A stretch of 64,000 bases of DNA from JBEVJK01 sp040510195 (GTDB taxonomy: Bacteria; Pseudomonadota; Alphaproteobacteria; Rhizobiales; Rhizobiaceae): the NCBI GenBank assembly GCA_040510195.1, contig JBEVJK010000086.1, positions 1-64,000 on the forward strand, read 5' to 3'. The notes beneath the pieces were generated by a model that did not search any database, was not told where the DNA came from, and saw only the letters and a list, made by a program, of their open reading frames with translations. Below, piece after piece: positions 42,078 through 50,592 of this stretch. Positions within the stretch are counted from its first letter, which is position 1. Every line of letters starts with the position of its first letter. The position numbers were made by a program, and so were the translations under genes.

Positions 42078-43265
42078 ATGAGAGTATCGACGCGACGGCG
42101 TCTCGTGAGAGCCTCCTCGTTTGCCGTCCTGGCCATCGCGGCCGTTTCCGTGGCGGGCTGTTCCACATCGTCACAGTCGATGGTGCAGAAGAAGCGCTCC
42201 AAGGAGTATTTTCCCGAATCGGTCTACGGCAAAGCGAGCCCGAAGGTCTCGAATCTGCGCACCCGGCTGCCCAGGGGCGGCGGGCGCGACCAGCTCGGCA
42301 AGCCCTACAAGGTGGCCGGCAAGTGGTACTATCCCAAGGAAGACAAAGGCTACAGGAAGGTCGGCGCGGCGTCCTGGTATGGCGACGCCTTTCACGGCCG
42401 GCTGACGGCCAACGGCGAAATCTACGACATGACCCATCTGACGGCAGCGCATCCGACGATGCCGCTGCCGAGCTATGCGCGGGTGACCAACACGGTCAAC
42501 GGCAGCTCCGTCATCGTGCGCGTCAACGACCGCGGGCCCTATGCCAGGGGGCGCATCATCGACCTGTCCAAGCGGGCCGCCGAGCTCCTCGACTACACCC
42601 ACAGCGGCACCGCTCGGGTGAAGGTCGAATATGTCGGGCGGGCGCCGCTGGACGGGCATGACGACCGGTATCTGATGGCCTCCTACCACCCCGGCAACCG
42701 GGCGCCCGATCCCTCCGACGGGCTGCCCGCCGGTGTCATGATCGCCATGAACGGTCCGACCCCCAGCCTCGGCGTCGGGCATGCCGCGGCGGCGTTCCCG
42801 GGCGTGGTCTCCGACGCCAAGCCGACCCTGACGGCGGCCGTCGCCAGCCCGCAGAGCGTCGATTTCGACCTGCCGGCCTTCGGCCCCATCGCGCCCGAGC
42901 GGCCGCTCGCCGGTGGCGGCCCGGCCGCGACCCAGGTGGCGCTCGCCACCATGTCCTATGCCGAGGAGCGCCTCCCGAGCGCCGCCCGGGCCTTTGCCGC
43001 GCTGGAGCGGCCCCTCTCGGAGGCCCCGGCCGAAGCGACCGCGATGCCTTATGTGGCGGCGGGTTCCTTCGCATCGGAGGCCGAGGCGCTGGCGCTCGTC
43101 AAGGCACTTTCCGAGGCTGGGCGGGCGACCGTCGAGGCGTCGGCGGAGAACGGCCGGACCTGGTACACGGTCAACGTCTATCCCGACGGGCGGCTCGACA
43201 TCGACGGCGTCCTGGAAGCGGCCTGGGCCCATGGCGCGCCCGATGCCATCACCGTCCGCGACTAG
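42078..43265 (+). CDS. rlpA: Septal ring lytic transglycosylase RlpA family lipoprotein
   Basis: A 395-residue lipoprotein. The lipobox is VAGC at residues 25-28, so it is anchored in the membrane facing the periplasm. The double-psi beta-barrel domain (about residues 90-190) has GAASWYGDAFHGRLTANGEI and VRVNDRGPYARGRIIDLSKR, with the conserved aspartate of RlpA lytic transglycosylases. A proline/alanine-rich linker leads to a C-terminal SPOR-like region from about residue 325 (PYVAAGSFASEAEALALVKA). RlpA cuts denuded glycans at the septum. It sits just before a D,D-carboxypeptidase gene, a common pairing in Rhizobiales. ATG 42078 is clear from the signal peptide. Confidence 0.93.
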   Translation: MRVSTRRRLVRASSFAVLAIAAVSVAGCSTSSQSMVQKKRSKEYFPESVYGKASPKVSNLRTRLPRGGGRDQLGKPYKVAGKWYYPKEDKGYRKVGAASWYGDAFHGRLTANGEIYDMTHLTAAHPTMPLPSYARVTNTVNGSSVIVRVNDRGPYARGRIIDLSKRAAELLDYTHSGTARVKVEYVGRAPLDGHDDRYLMASYHPGNRAPDPSDGLPAGVMIAMNGPTPSLGVGHAAAAFPGVVSDAKPTLTAAVASPQSVDFDLPAFGPIAPERPLAGGGPAATQVALATMSYAEERLPSAARAFAALERPLSEAPAEATAMPYVAAGSFASEAEALALVKALSEAGRATVEASAENGRTWYTVNVYPDGRLDIDGVLEAAWAHGAPDAITVRD

Positions 43266-43361
43266 GCTCTGGCCTTGGCTCGTCCGATCGGGCCGGTTGA
43301 TCACGTCCGCCGCCGCCTGCTAGCTTTGCCGCAAGAGAAGCCCCGAGGCGCGTCGAATCCC

Positions 43362-44534
43362 GTGTCCATCCGTCGTCTCGTCCGCAGTGCGTCCTGGCTG
43401 GCCGGCCTGCTGTTGTTGCTGGCGGGCACTCTGCAGCCGGCCTGCGCGCAGCTCTTCGAGACCAAGGCCACCCAGGCCTACATGATCGACGCCGAGACCG
43501 GCACGATCCTCTTTTCCAAGGACCCGGACAAGCCGATCCCGCCCGCATCGCTCGCCAAGCTGATGACCATGGAGGTGGTGTTCAACGCCATCAAGGCGGG
43601 GCGGTTGACGCTCAACGACACGTTCCAGGTGAGCGAGAACGCCTGGCGGACGGGCGGCGCGATGTCCGGCGGCTCGACCATGTTCGCAGAGCTCAAATCG
43701 ACGATCCGGCTCGAGGACCTGATCCAGGGCGTCATCGTCCAGTCGGCCAATGACGGCTGCATCATCATCGCCGAGGGCATGGCCGGTTCGGAACAGAACT
43801 TCGCCCAGCTGATGACGGAGCGCGCCCGGGCGCTGGGGCTCGAGACCTCGGTTTTCAAGAATTCGACGGGGCTGCCGGCCGCGGGCCAGGTGGTGACCGT
43901 GCGCGAGCTGACCGAGCTCGCCCTCCACATTTGGAAGACCTATCCCGACTTCTACCGCTTCTACTCGCAGCCGGCCTTTACCTGGAACAAGATCATCCAG
44001 CGCAACCGCAATCCGCTGCTTGCCATGAACATCGGCGCCGATGGCATGAAGACGGGCTTCACCGAAGAATCCGGCTTCGCGATCGTCGGTTCGGTCAGCC
44101 GCGACGGCAAGCGGCTGTTTGCCGCCATGAGCGGGATGAAGACGGACAAGGAGCGTGCCGAGGAGGCCCGCAAGCTGCTGGAATGGGGCATGCGCGCCTT
44201 CCAGCGCACCGAGCTTTTCGCTCCCGGCGAGCGCGTAGGGGCCGCGCAGGTCTATGGCGGCGAGGCCTCCAGCGTGCCGCTCAGGGCCGACGGCCCGGTG
44301 GCCATTTTCGTGCCGATCACCAACAAGGAGCGGCTGATCGCCCGCATCGTCTACGAGGGGCCGCTCGTGGCTCCGGTGGAGGCGGGAACACGGGTCGGCA
44401 GCCTGAAGGTCTGGATCGGCGACACGCTCAGCCAGGAAACCCCCCTCTACGCCGCCGACAACGTGCCGGTCGGCCCGCTCCACCGCCGCGCCATGGACGC
44501 CGTCGGCGAGCTGTTGATCGGCTGGCTGCGCTGA
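43362..44534 (+). CDS. D-alanyl-D-alanine carboxypeptidase (PBP5/DacF type)
   Basis: A 390-residue low-molecular-weight penicillin-binding protein that removes the terminal D-alanine of peptidoglycan pentapeptides in the periplasm. The signal peptide ends at residue 29 (ACA-Q). Active-site motifs are SLAK (Ser63, Lys66), SAN and KTG (in ADGMKTGFTEESG). The C-terminal beta domain includes GDTLSQETPLYAADNVPVGP and ends with a hydrophobic helix typical for membrane attachment. GTG 43362 is chosen since the signal peptide starts there; a TTG at 43275 is possible but lacks a ribosome-binding site. tmk follows 78 bases downstream. Confidence 0.93.
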   Translation: MSIRRLVRSASWLAGLLLLLAGTLQPACAQLFETKATQAYMIDAETGTILFSKDPDKPIPPASLAKLMTMEVVFNAIKAGRLTLNDTFQVSENAWRTGGAMSGGSTMFAELKSTIRLEDLIQGVIVQSANDGCIIIAEGMAGSEQNFAQLMTERARALGLETSVFKNSTGLPAAGQVVTVRELTELALHIWKTYPDFYRFYSQPAFTWNKIIQRNRNPLLAMNIGADGMKTGFTEESGFAIVGSVSRDGKRLFAAMSGMKTDKERAEEARKLLEWGMRAFQRTELFAPGERVGAAQVYGGEASSVPLRADGPVAIFVPITNKERLIARIVYEGPLVAPVEAGTRVGSLKVWIGDTLSQETPLYAADNVPVGPLHRRAMDAVGELLIGWLR

Positions 44535-44612
44535 GCATGCCCATCTGAGGTTGCGCCTCGGCGAGCGAACCCATAAGACAAGGGCAGGCGGCCAACCAAT
44601 CAAGAGCGGGTC

Positions 44613-45278
44613 TTGACGCGCGGATTCTTCATCAGCTTCGAGGGTGGCGAAGGGGCAGGCAAGTCGACGCAGATCGCCCGCCTCGCCACCAGGCTCAGGG
44701 GCCGCGACTTCGACGTTCTGGTCACCCGCGAGCCGGGCGGCTCGCCGGGCGCCGAAGCCATCCGGCATGTGCTCTTGTCCGGCGCGGCCGAGCCGTTCGG
44801 GCCGGCGATGGAGGCTCTGCTGTTCGCCGCCGCCCGCTCGGATCACGTCGAGCAGGTGATCCGCCCGGCGGTCGAAGCCGGGGCGATCGTGCTCAGCGAC
44901 CGCTTCCTCGATTCTTCGCGCGTCTACCAGGGTGTCACCGGCGGCCTCGATCCGCGCTTCATGGCGGCGCTGGAACGCGTGGCCGTCAACGGCATGGTCC
45001 CCGACCTGACGCTGATCCTCGATCTCGATCCGGCAGAGGGGCTGGCGCGGGCGGCTGCCCGGCGCGGCAGCGGCGCTGCGGATCGCTTCGAGCGCGAGAC
45101 GCTGGCCATCCACCAACGTCGCCGCGAGGCTTTCCTGGCCATCGCGCGCGCCGAGCCCGAGCGCTGCGTGGTGATCGACGCCTCGGCGAGCCCGGCTGCC
45201 GTGGAGAATGCCGTGGCCCGCGCTGCGCTCGATGCGCTCGACCGCGCCGACGTGCTGCCGAGCGTCGTCGCGCCATGA
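44613..45278 (+). CDS. tmk: Thymidylate kinase
   Basis: A 221-residue dTMP kinase that converts dTMP to dTDP with ATP. The P-loop is FEGGEGAGKSTQIARLATRL near residues 9-28. VLSDRFLDSSRVYQGVTGGL is the dTMP-binding DR(F/Y) motif. LTLILDLDPAEGLARAAARR and DRFERETLAIHQRRREAFLA are the usual lid region. The start is TTG 44613, with AAGAGCGGG just upstream; no ATG lies nearby in frame. The end overlaps holB by four bases (ATGA), the usual arrangement in alphaproteobacteria. Confidence 0.95.
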   Translation: MTRGFFISFEGGEGAGKSTQIARLATRLRGRDFDVLVTREPGGSPGAEAIRHVLLSGAAEPFGPAMEALLFAAARSDHVEQVIRPAVEAGAIVLSDRFLDSSRVYQGVTGGLDPRFMAALERVAVNGMVPDLTLILDLDPAEGLARAAARRGSGAADRFERETLAIHQRRREAFLAIARAEPERCVVIDASASPAAVENAVARAALDALDRADVLPSVVAP

Positions 45279-46324
45279 TCCTGGAACGCCTGGCCCCCGA
45301 GCAATACGACACCATCGAGAACGTGCCCGAACCGGCGGAGCAGCCCCTCCTGGTCGGCCACGAGCACCAGCGGGCTGCGCTCGCTGCCGCCTACCGGACC
45401 GGCAAGCTGCCGCATGCCCTGTTGTTTGCCGGGCCGCAGGGCATCGGCAAGGCGACGCTGGCTTACCATCTGGCCCGCCACCTCCTCGCCCATCCTGATC
45501 CCGCGGCAGCGCCCCAGAAGCTGTCCGATGCCGAGCCGGACACCGCGCTTTTCCGCCAGGTGGCGAGCGGCGCCCATCCCGCGGTCCTGCACCTGACCAG
45601 GCCGGTCAACGACAAGGGCAAGGGCTTCAAGTCGGTGATCACCGTCGACGAGATCCGCAGGGTCTCCCGCTTGCTGGCCATGACGGCGCATGACGGCGGC
45701 CACCGCATCGTCATCGTCGACCCGGCCGACGACATGAACGCCAATGCCGCCAACGCCCTCCTCAAGAACCTCGAGGAGCCGCCGCGCCGCACCCTTTTCG
45801 TGCTGGTCAGCCATTCCCCCGGCCGCCTCCTGCCGACCATCCGCTCCCGCTGCCAGGTCATGCTGTTCCACCCGCTTTCGCCCGACGAGCTGGCAGCGGC
45901 GGTGGCCGGCGCCGGCGTGCCCATCCCGGCTGCCACGGCCGCAGCCGTCGCGGAGCGGGCCGCCGGCAGCCCCCGCGAGGCGATCCTGCTCACCCACTAT
46001 GGCGGGCTCGAGATTTCGAAGGCGCTCGATGCCCTGGTCGGCGGCGAGCGGATCAACCTCGCCAAGGCGCACCGGTTGGCCGACGCCGTGGGAGCGCGCG
46101 ACCATGCCATCCAATTCGAGATCTTCAACCGTTACGTGCAGGACGTCATTTCCCGGGCCGCCGGAGAGGCTGCGCGCAACGGCGACGGTTGGCGAGCGAA
46201 CCGGCTGGCCGAAGTGTGGCAGGCGACGCTTGCGGCGACCGACGATGCGCTCACCTATAACCTCGACCGCAAGCAGCACGTTCTGGGCATCGTCCACACG
46301 CTGCACGCCGCAATGCGGACCTAG
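45275..46324 (+). CDS. holB: DNA polymerase III subunit delta prime
   Basis: A 349-residue clamp-loader subunit. The AAA+ region has HALLFAGPQGIGKATLAYHL (Walker A) near residues 46-65, the conserved VDEIRRVSRLLAMTAHDGGH stretch, IVIVDPADDMNANAANALLK (Walker B position) and LKNLEEPPRRTLFVLVSHSP, followed by SRCQ. These are typical of HolB. Zinc-binding cysteines of DnaX are absent. It loads the beta clamp with delta and DnaX proteins. ATG 45275 overlaps tmk by four bases. In many relatives metG and tatD follow; here an RNA methyltransferase gene follows after 30 bases. Confidence 0.94.
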   Translation: MILERLAPEQYDTIENVPEPAEQPLLVGHEHQRAALAAAYRTGKLPHALLFAGPQGIGKATLAYHLARHLLAHPDPAAAPQKLSDAEPDTALFRQVASGAHPAVLHLTRPVNDKGKGFKSVITVDEIRRVSRLLAMTAHDGGHRIVIVDPADDMNANAANALLKNLEEPPRRTLFVLVSHSPGRLLPTIRSRCQVMLFHPLSPDELAAAVAGAGVPIPAATAAAVAERAAGSPREAILLTHYGGLEISKALDALVGGERINLAKAHRLADAVGARDHAIQFEIFNRYVQDVISRAAGEAARNGDGWRANRLAEVWQATLAATDDALTYNLDRKQHVLGIVHTLHAAMRT

Positions 46325-46354
46325 GGGCGTCCGCCGCGGTCAGGAGGGACGTCC

Positions 46355-47164
46355 ATGCAGCCGATCCGCATCGTCGACGCCGATGACCCTCGCATCGCCG
46401 CCTATCGTGAGCTACGCGAGCGCGACCTGGTCGGTCGCCAGGGCCGCTTCGTCGCCGAGGGCAAAGTGGTGCTCGACATCCTGCTTCGCGGCAGCCGCTT
46501 CGTGCCGGAGTCGGTGCTGGTGCTGGAGAGCCGGTTGCCGGGCCTCGCCGACATCCTCGGGCGTGCGCCGGCCGAGCTGCCGGTCTATGTCGCGGACACC
46601 GCCCTGCTGCAGGCGGTCGCCGGCTTCCATGTGCATCGCGGCATCCTGGCGATCGGCAGGAGCCCTGCGCCGGAGACGGTCGACGGGGCGCTCTCCGCCT
46701 TGCCGCAGCGGGCCATTGTGCTGGCGCTGGTCGGCATCTCCAATCACGACAACATGGGCGGCCTGTTCCGCAACGCCGCGGCCTTCGGCGCCGGCGCCGT
46801 GCTGCTTGACGGCACGTGCTGCGATCCGCTCTATCGCAAGGCGATCCGCGTTTCGGTCGGCGCGGTCCTCACCATGCCCTTCGCGGCGGCCGCCGACGTC
46901 GATGCGCTCGGCGCCGCGCTCGCCCGCCACGGCTTTTCGGGCCTGGCCTTGTCGCCGAGCGGCACCGTCGACATCCGCGACGTCGACCGATGCGACCGCA
47001 TGGCGCTCTATCTGGGAACCGAGGGAACCGGCCTGCCGGCCTCCGTGCTTGCGACCATGACGACGGCCAGGATCGCCATGCGTCCCGGCTTCGACAGCCT
47101 CAATGTCGCAACGGCCTCGGCGATCGCCCTGCATCGTCTGCACGAGGGCATGGATCTGGTCTAG
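46355..47164 (+). CDS. TrmH/SpoU family RNA 2'-O-methyltransferase
   Basis: A 269-residue SPOUT methyltransferase. It has an N-terminal substrate-binding domain (RDLVGRQGRFVAEGKVVLDI) and a C-terminal knot domain. Motif 1 is ALVGISNHDNMGGLFRNAAA near residues 125-144, motif 2 is LYLGTEGTGLPA and motif 3 is GFDSLNVATASAIALHRL. These place S-adenosylmethionine in the knot for methylation of a ribose 2'-OH, of 23S rRNA or tRNA; the target nucleotide is unknown. It follows holB by 30 bases. Its stop overlaps the stop of the opposite-strand coiled-coil gene by four bases (CTAG). Confidence 0.9.
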   Translation: MQPIRIVDADDPRIAAYRELRERDLVGRQGRFVAEGKVVLDILLRGSRFVPESVLVLESRLPGLADILGRAPAELPVYVADTALLQAVAGFHVHRGILAIGRSPAPETVDGALSALPQRAIVLALVGISNHDNMGGLFRNAAAFGAGAVLLDGTCCDPLYRKAIRVSVGAVLTMPFAAAADVDALGAALARHGFSGLALSPSGTVDIRDVDRCDRMALYLGTEGTGLPASVLATMTTARIAMRPGFDSLNVATASAIALHRLHEGMDLV

Positions 47165-48294
47165 CGGCGCCCGGCCGCCTTCTGCAAGGCCCGGACGCGG
47201 TCGGCGAGGCTCTGGCCGGCCTGCTCGACCGACCCGAAGCCACCGGCCGCCGGCTTGGAGAGCGCCTTGTCGACCGGCGAATCCGGTCCTTCCAGCATCG
47301 CCGTCAGCGACACCATCTCGGCGGCGAGCTTCTGGATCTGCTCGCGCAGCGCGGCATCGGCGGCCGGTCCGCCGACCCCATTGGCATCGCCGGAGACCGG
47401 TTCGTTGCGGGCCGCGGCCCTGAGCCTCTTGTTCTCGCGGGTGATCGTGGTGAGGCGGCTTTCCAGCCGGTCGCGCTCTGCGGCCAACCTCTCCAGCGCG
47501 CCCCCGACCTCGCCGTCCGCCCGCTGCACCAGCTCGTCCGGACTGGCGCCCGCAAGCCGCGCCTCGCCCGTCGGCCCATCCGGCGCCGCAGTCGGGGGAG
47601 CAGCCGCTTCCGCCGCCTCCAAACGCTTCCTCAAATCCGCCGAGCGCATGCGCTCGACGGTCAGGGATTCTTCGATGGCGTCCTTCTCGGCCATGACGTC
47701 GACCACTCGGCGCTCCACCTCCCGGTGCTCGCTGCGCAGCCGCGACAGGTCGGTCGAAAGCCGCTCGATCTCGGAATCGCGGCCGGCCAGCTCGATCTTC
47801 CGGCTCGACGAGGCGAAGCTCGCCTCTTCGAGGTCCTGATCCAGCCGATCGAGCTCGTTGGCCCGCTGCTCTCCGGCCGCCTCGGCCGCAGCCAGCCGCT
47901 GAGACAAGGCTTCGATCTGCTCGTCGCGCGACCTGAGCGCGCGCTCCAGCTCGGGCACCCTGCCCTCGAAGCCGGCGAGCGCGCTGGTCTGCGCCGCCGA
48001 GTGGCCGTTGATGCGCTGCACCTCCTCGCGCAGGCGGCTGAGCTCGACGGCCTGGGTGGTCAGCTTCTCCTTGAGCGCCTTGGCGTCGACCTCCAGGCGG
48101 CGGATCGTCATCGCGCCTTCGGCGCGCGCCCGGTCGGCCTCGGCCTGCATCTCATTGAGGCTGAGCGGCAGCGAGGCCTCGAGCCGCCGCCGCGTCAGCC
48201 TGACGGCGCGCCTCCACAACGGCGGCGCCACCGCGAGCGCGATCAGCGTCGCCGCCAGGAAACCCAGGATGAAGAACAGGATGGACTGTACCAC
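47161..48294 (-). CDS. Membrane-anchored coiled-coil protein
   Basis: A 377-residue protein. The N-terminal 26 residues form a membrane anchor (MVQSILFFILGFLAATLIAL), after which a basic stretch points to the cytoplasm. The rest is strongly coiled-coil (LRSRDEQIEALSQRLAAAEA, RSEHREVERRVVDVMAEKDA), with an Ala/Pro-rich break at about residue 230 and a final helical part. No enzymatic motif. Related proteins are conserved in Rhizobiales, and the shape suggests a structural role at the inner membrane. It converges with the methyltransferase gene and lies 132 bases from eipA, which is on the same strand and upstream of it. Confidence 0.8.
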   Translation of the reverse strand: MVQSILFFILGFLAATLIALAVAPPLWRRAVRLTRRRLEASLPLSLNEMQAEADRARAEGAMTIRRLEVDAKALKEKLTTQAVELSRLREEVQRINGHSAAQTSALAGFEGRVPELERALRSRDEQIEALSQRLAAAEAAGEQRANELDRLDQDLEEASFASSSRKIELAGRDSEIERLSTDLSRLRSEHREVERRVVDVMAEKDAIEESLTVERMRSADLRKRLEAAEAAAPPTAAPDGPTGEARLAGASPDELVQRADGEVGGALERLAAERDRLESRLTTITRENKRLRAAARNEPVSGDANGVGGPAADAALREQIQKLAAEMVSLTAMLEGPDSPVDKALSKPAAGGFGSVEQAGQSLADRVRALQKAAGRR

Positions 48295-48426
48295 GCGTGA
48301 CCCCCGCGCTCGGACGTCGCCGCGCCCGCCAGGCGGCGGGCCGACGTTTCGGGATTGCCCGCCGACCCTGGCGATGTCAAGGCGCAGCCGTCCGCGCCGC
48401 AGCTGCGGCGCGATCGGTGGAAGACC

Positions 48427-49011
48427 TCAGAACGGGTTCCAGGTCGGCGCCTCGGTCAGCTTGAGATAGCCGACATTGACGCCCAGCCTTGCGCCCACCC
48501 CGGTGCGGATCGGCACCAGGAGCACATTGCCGTTCTTCATCACGTTGAAGCCGAGCCCTGCCACCACATAGGCGGAGCCGGCGACGCCGACGAAGCGACG
48601 GTAAAGGCTGTTCGTGTCGTCGAGGTTGTAGACAAGCATCATCGAGCGCGAGCCCTCGCCGCCGAAGTCCCAGCCGAGCGAAGGCCCTTGCCAGTAGACT
48701 TTGTGGTCGCCGGCATTCTTGGTGAACAGCGTGCCCTCGCCATAGGTCAGGCCGCCGACGAGGGCGCCCGAGCCTTCCTCGCCGAGCACGTAGCCGTTGG
48801 GCAGGCCGTAGGAGGCGAAGGCCTTCTCGACCAGCGTCGCCAGCCCACCGGACGTGGCGCCGAAGAAGGTATGACCGGCATCGACGATCTCTTGCGCAGA
48901 ATACTGCTCGGCGCGCGAGGCGGTCGACGAGAAGGCGAGCATGACAAAGGCGGCGAACAGCAGCGCCGCGCGAGCCCGGAGAGCGCTCCGGTCGATCAGT
49001 CTGGGGAACAT
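48427..49011 (-). CDS. eipA: EipA-like periplasmic protein (DUF1134)
   Basis: A 194-residue secreted protein of the DUF1134 family. The signal peptide is about 33 residues long (ends STASRAEQYS). The mature domain, a small beta barrel, has GATSGGLATLVEKAFASYGL, LTYGEGTLFTKNAGDHKVYW, GPSLGWDFGGEGSRSMMLVY and PIRTGVGARLGVNVGYLKLT. In Brucella abortus EipA supports envelope integrity and is under CtrA control; chpT, which activates CtrA, is divergent from this gene here. ATG 49011 is the natural start. Function in this species is inferred from the Brucella protein. Confidence 0.9.
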   Translation of the reverse strand: MFPRLIDRSALRARAALLFAAFVMLAFSSTASRAEQYSAQEIVDAGHTFFGATSGGLATLVEKAFASYGLPNGYVLGEEGSGALVGGLTYGEGTLFTKNAGDHKVYWQGPSLGWDFGGEGSRSMMLVYNLDDTNSLYRRFVGVAGSAYVVAGLGFNVMKNGNVLLVPIRTGVGARLGVNVGYLKLTEAPTWNPF

Positions 49012-49342
49012 GCTTCCAAATCTCCGTCCGGGAGCAGCTCCGAGAGCACGCCTCCCCCGGTTCGCGGCTCTTGGCGGCCGCGTGATTCGGGGTCGTGGCG
49101 AAGCTTAGGCGCATATTCCTTTGCCAACCCTTAAGCCCTTGAGGGCGCGGACGCGGCGCCGGGGGTGGCTCTCGCCTCGTTTCGCCGATACGCTGCGGCG
49201 TCGTCCGCCATGCGGGCGCAGCATTTCGCCTGGCGCTTCCTTGATGCCCGAACTGGCCCTGTGTACCAATCTGTGAAGGAGCGCAGGAAGTGATTCGCCG
49301 GGCCCGAGCGACCGGTTCCGATGAGTGTGCGAGACCAGAGAT
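49012..49342. other. Divergent promoter region of eipA and chpT
   Basis: No protein gene is seen. The region must hold promoters for eipA (reverse) and chpT (forward). A GANTC methylation site (GATTC at 49084-49088) and one TTAA half-site (49131-49134) are present. These are compatible with CtrA and CcrM input but not conclusive. I see no terminator or repeat. Confidence 0.5.
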
Positions 49343-49978
49343 ATGACGATGGCCGATCTTTTCACCCTTTCTGCACCGGACCTGGCCGCGCTCCTTTGCA
49401 GCCGCGTCTGCCACGACATCATCTCGCCCGTCGGCGCCATCAACAACGGGCTTGAGCTGCTCGACGAGGGCGGCGCCGATGCCGACGCCATGAACCTCAT
49501 CCGCATCAGCGCCCGCAACGCCTCGGCCCGCCTGCAATTCGCCCGGCTGGCCTTCGGCGCTGCCGGTTCTGCCGGCATGCTGATCGACACCGGCGATGCC
49601 GAGGGCGTCGCCATCGCTTTCCTGAAGAACGAGAAGCCCGAGCTGGTCTGGAACGGCAAGCGTGCGCTGCTGCCCAAGAACAAGGTCAAGCTGCTGCTCA
49701 ACCTGATCCTGATCGCCAACGCCGCCATCCCGCGCGGCGGCAAGATCACCGTGGCGCTCGACGACGTCGAGACCGAGCCCCGCTTCACGCTTTCGGCCAG
49801 CGGTCCGATGGTCCGGGTGCCGCCGAAATTCCTCGAGATGCACTCCGGCCACAAGCCGGAAGAGCCGATCGACGCGCACGCCGTGCAGCCCTACTACACG
49901 CTGCTGCTGGCCCGCGAGGCGAAGATGACGATCACTATCCGTGCCACCGCCGACGAGATCGTGCTGACCGCCGCCTGA
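49343..49978 (+). CDS. chpT: Histidine phosphotransferase ChpT
   Basis: A 211-residue cytoplasmic phosphotransferase that passes phosphate from the CckA receiver to CtrA and CpdR. The four-helix phospho-acceptor region has DLAALLCSRVCHDIISPVGA, with the active histidine at position 24, followed by INNGLELLDEGG. The C-terminal half resembles a degenerate kinase ATP-binding domain (LPKNKVKLLLNLILIANAAI) without the nucleotide-binding motifs, as known for ChpT. ATG 49343 is used; ATG 49349 two codons on is possible. The gene lies close to its target ctrA, with a receiver gene between. Identification is firm. Confidence 0.93.
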   Translation: MTMADLFTLSAPDLAALLCSRVCHDIISPVGAINNGLELLDEGGADADAMNLIRISARNASARLQFARLAFGAAGSAGMLIDTGDAEGVAIAFLKNEKPELVWNGKRALLPKNKVKLLLNLILIANAAIPRGGKITVALDDVETEPRFTLSASGPMVRVPPKFLEMHSGHKPEEPIDAHAVQPYYTLLLAREAKMTITIRATADEIVLTAA

Positions 49979-50122
49979 CGCCGCAACAGCCGCGCCGAAC
50001 CGCTTTTCGGCACCGTAGGAAAAAATTTACGCAACGGATTCGCGGCTTCTTTACAGCCCCGCGCTAGGCTTCTCGCCGGTCGCGGAAACTGCCGGGGCCG
50101 GCATGAGGAACGGGGGGTCCGG

Positions 50123-50491
50123 ATGATGAAGCGCTGCTTGTTCGTCGACGATTCGAGCGTCATTCGCAAAGTCGCCAAACGAATTCTCGCCGGACCCGAG
50201 CTCACCGTCATCGAGGCTGCGAGCGGTTTCGACGCGCTCGACCTCTGCTTGGACGACATGCCGGACATCATCGTCGTGGACGGCTCGCTCCACGACATGT
50301 CCGCAGTCGAGTTCATCCGTCGCGTCAGGGCGATCGAAGCACCCGTGCGGCCGCAGATCGCGATCTGCCTGACCGAGGTGGACATCGCCGCCATCATGCG
50401 CGCCAAGCGCGCCGGCGCCCAGGGCTACCTGCTGAAGCCGTTCAACCGCCCGCAACTCCTGGAGCGCTTCCGGAGCCTGCAGGCCGCCTGA
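50123..50491 (+). CDS. Single-domain response regulator
   Basis: A 122-residue receiver domain without output domain. The acidic pair is DD at residues 9-10, the phosphate acceptor is Asp53 (in IIVVDGSLHDMSAVEF), Thr84 (CLTEVD) and Lys105 (YLLKPF) complete the site, so phosphorylation is likely. The loop after Asp53 has DGSL instead of the common DxxMP. It lies 144 bases after chpT and before ctrA, an arrangement found in other Rhizobiales. ChpT phosphorelay is a plausible partner, by context only. It resembles, but is not clearly, CpdR. ATG 50123 follows GGGGGGTCCGG. Confidence 0.88.
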   Translation: MMKRCLFVDDSSVIRKVAKRILAGPELTVIEAASGFDALDLCLDDMPDIIVVDGSLHDMSAVEFIRRVRAIEAPVRPQIAICLTEVDIAAIMRAKRAGAQGYLLKPFNRPQLLERFRSLQAA

Positions 50492-50539
50492 CCACCCGCC
50501 TTCCGAACCCGGCAGGCCCTTCCACGCAGGAAGAAAAGA

Positions 50540-50563
50540 AAAGGCCCGGTCGACCGGGCCTTT
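50540..50563. terminator. Bidirectional terminator between the receiver gene and ctrA
   Basis: AAAGGCCCGGTCGACCGGGCC followed by TTT is a perfect palindrome. On the reverse strand it is followed by TTTTCTTTTCTT, so it ends ctrA well. On the forward strand only TTT follows, so it is weaker for the receiver gene. It lies 30 bases after the ctrA stop. Confidence 0.88.
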
Positions 50564-50592
50564 GGCATCTGGATAACGCTGCAGCGCCGGGA

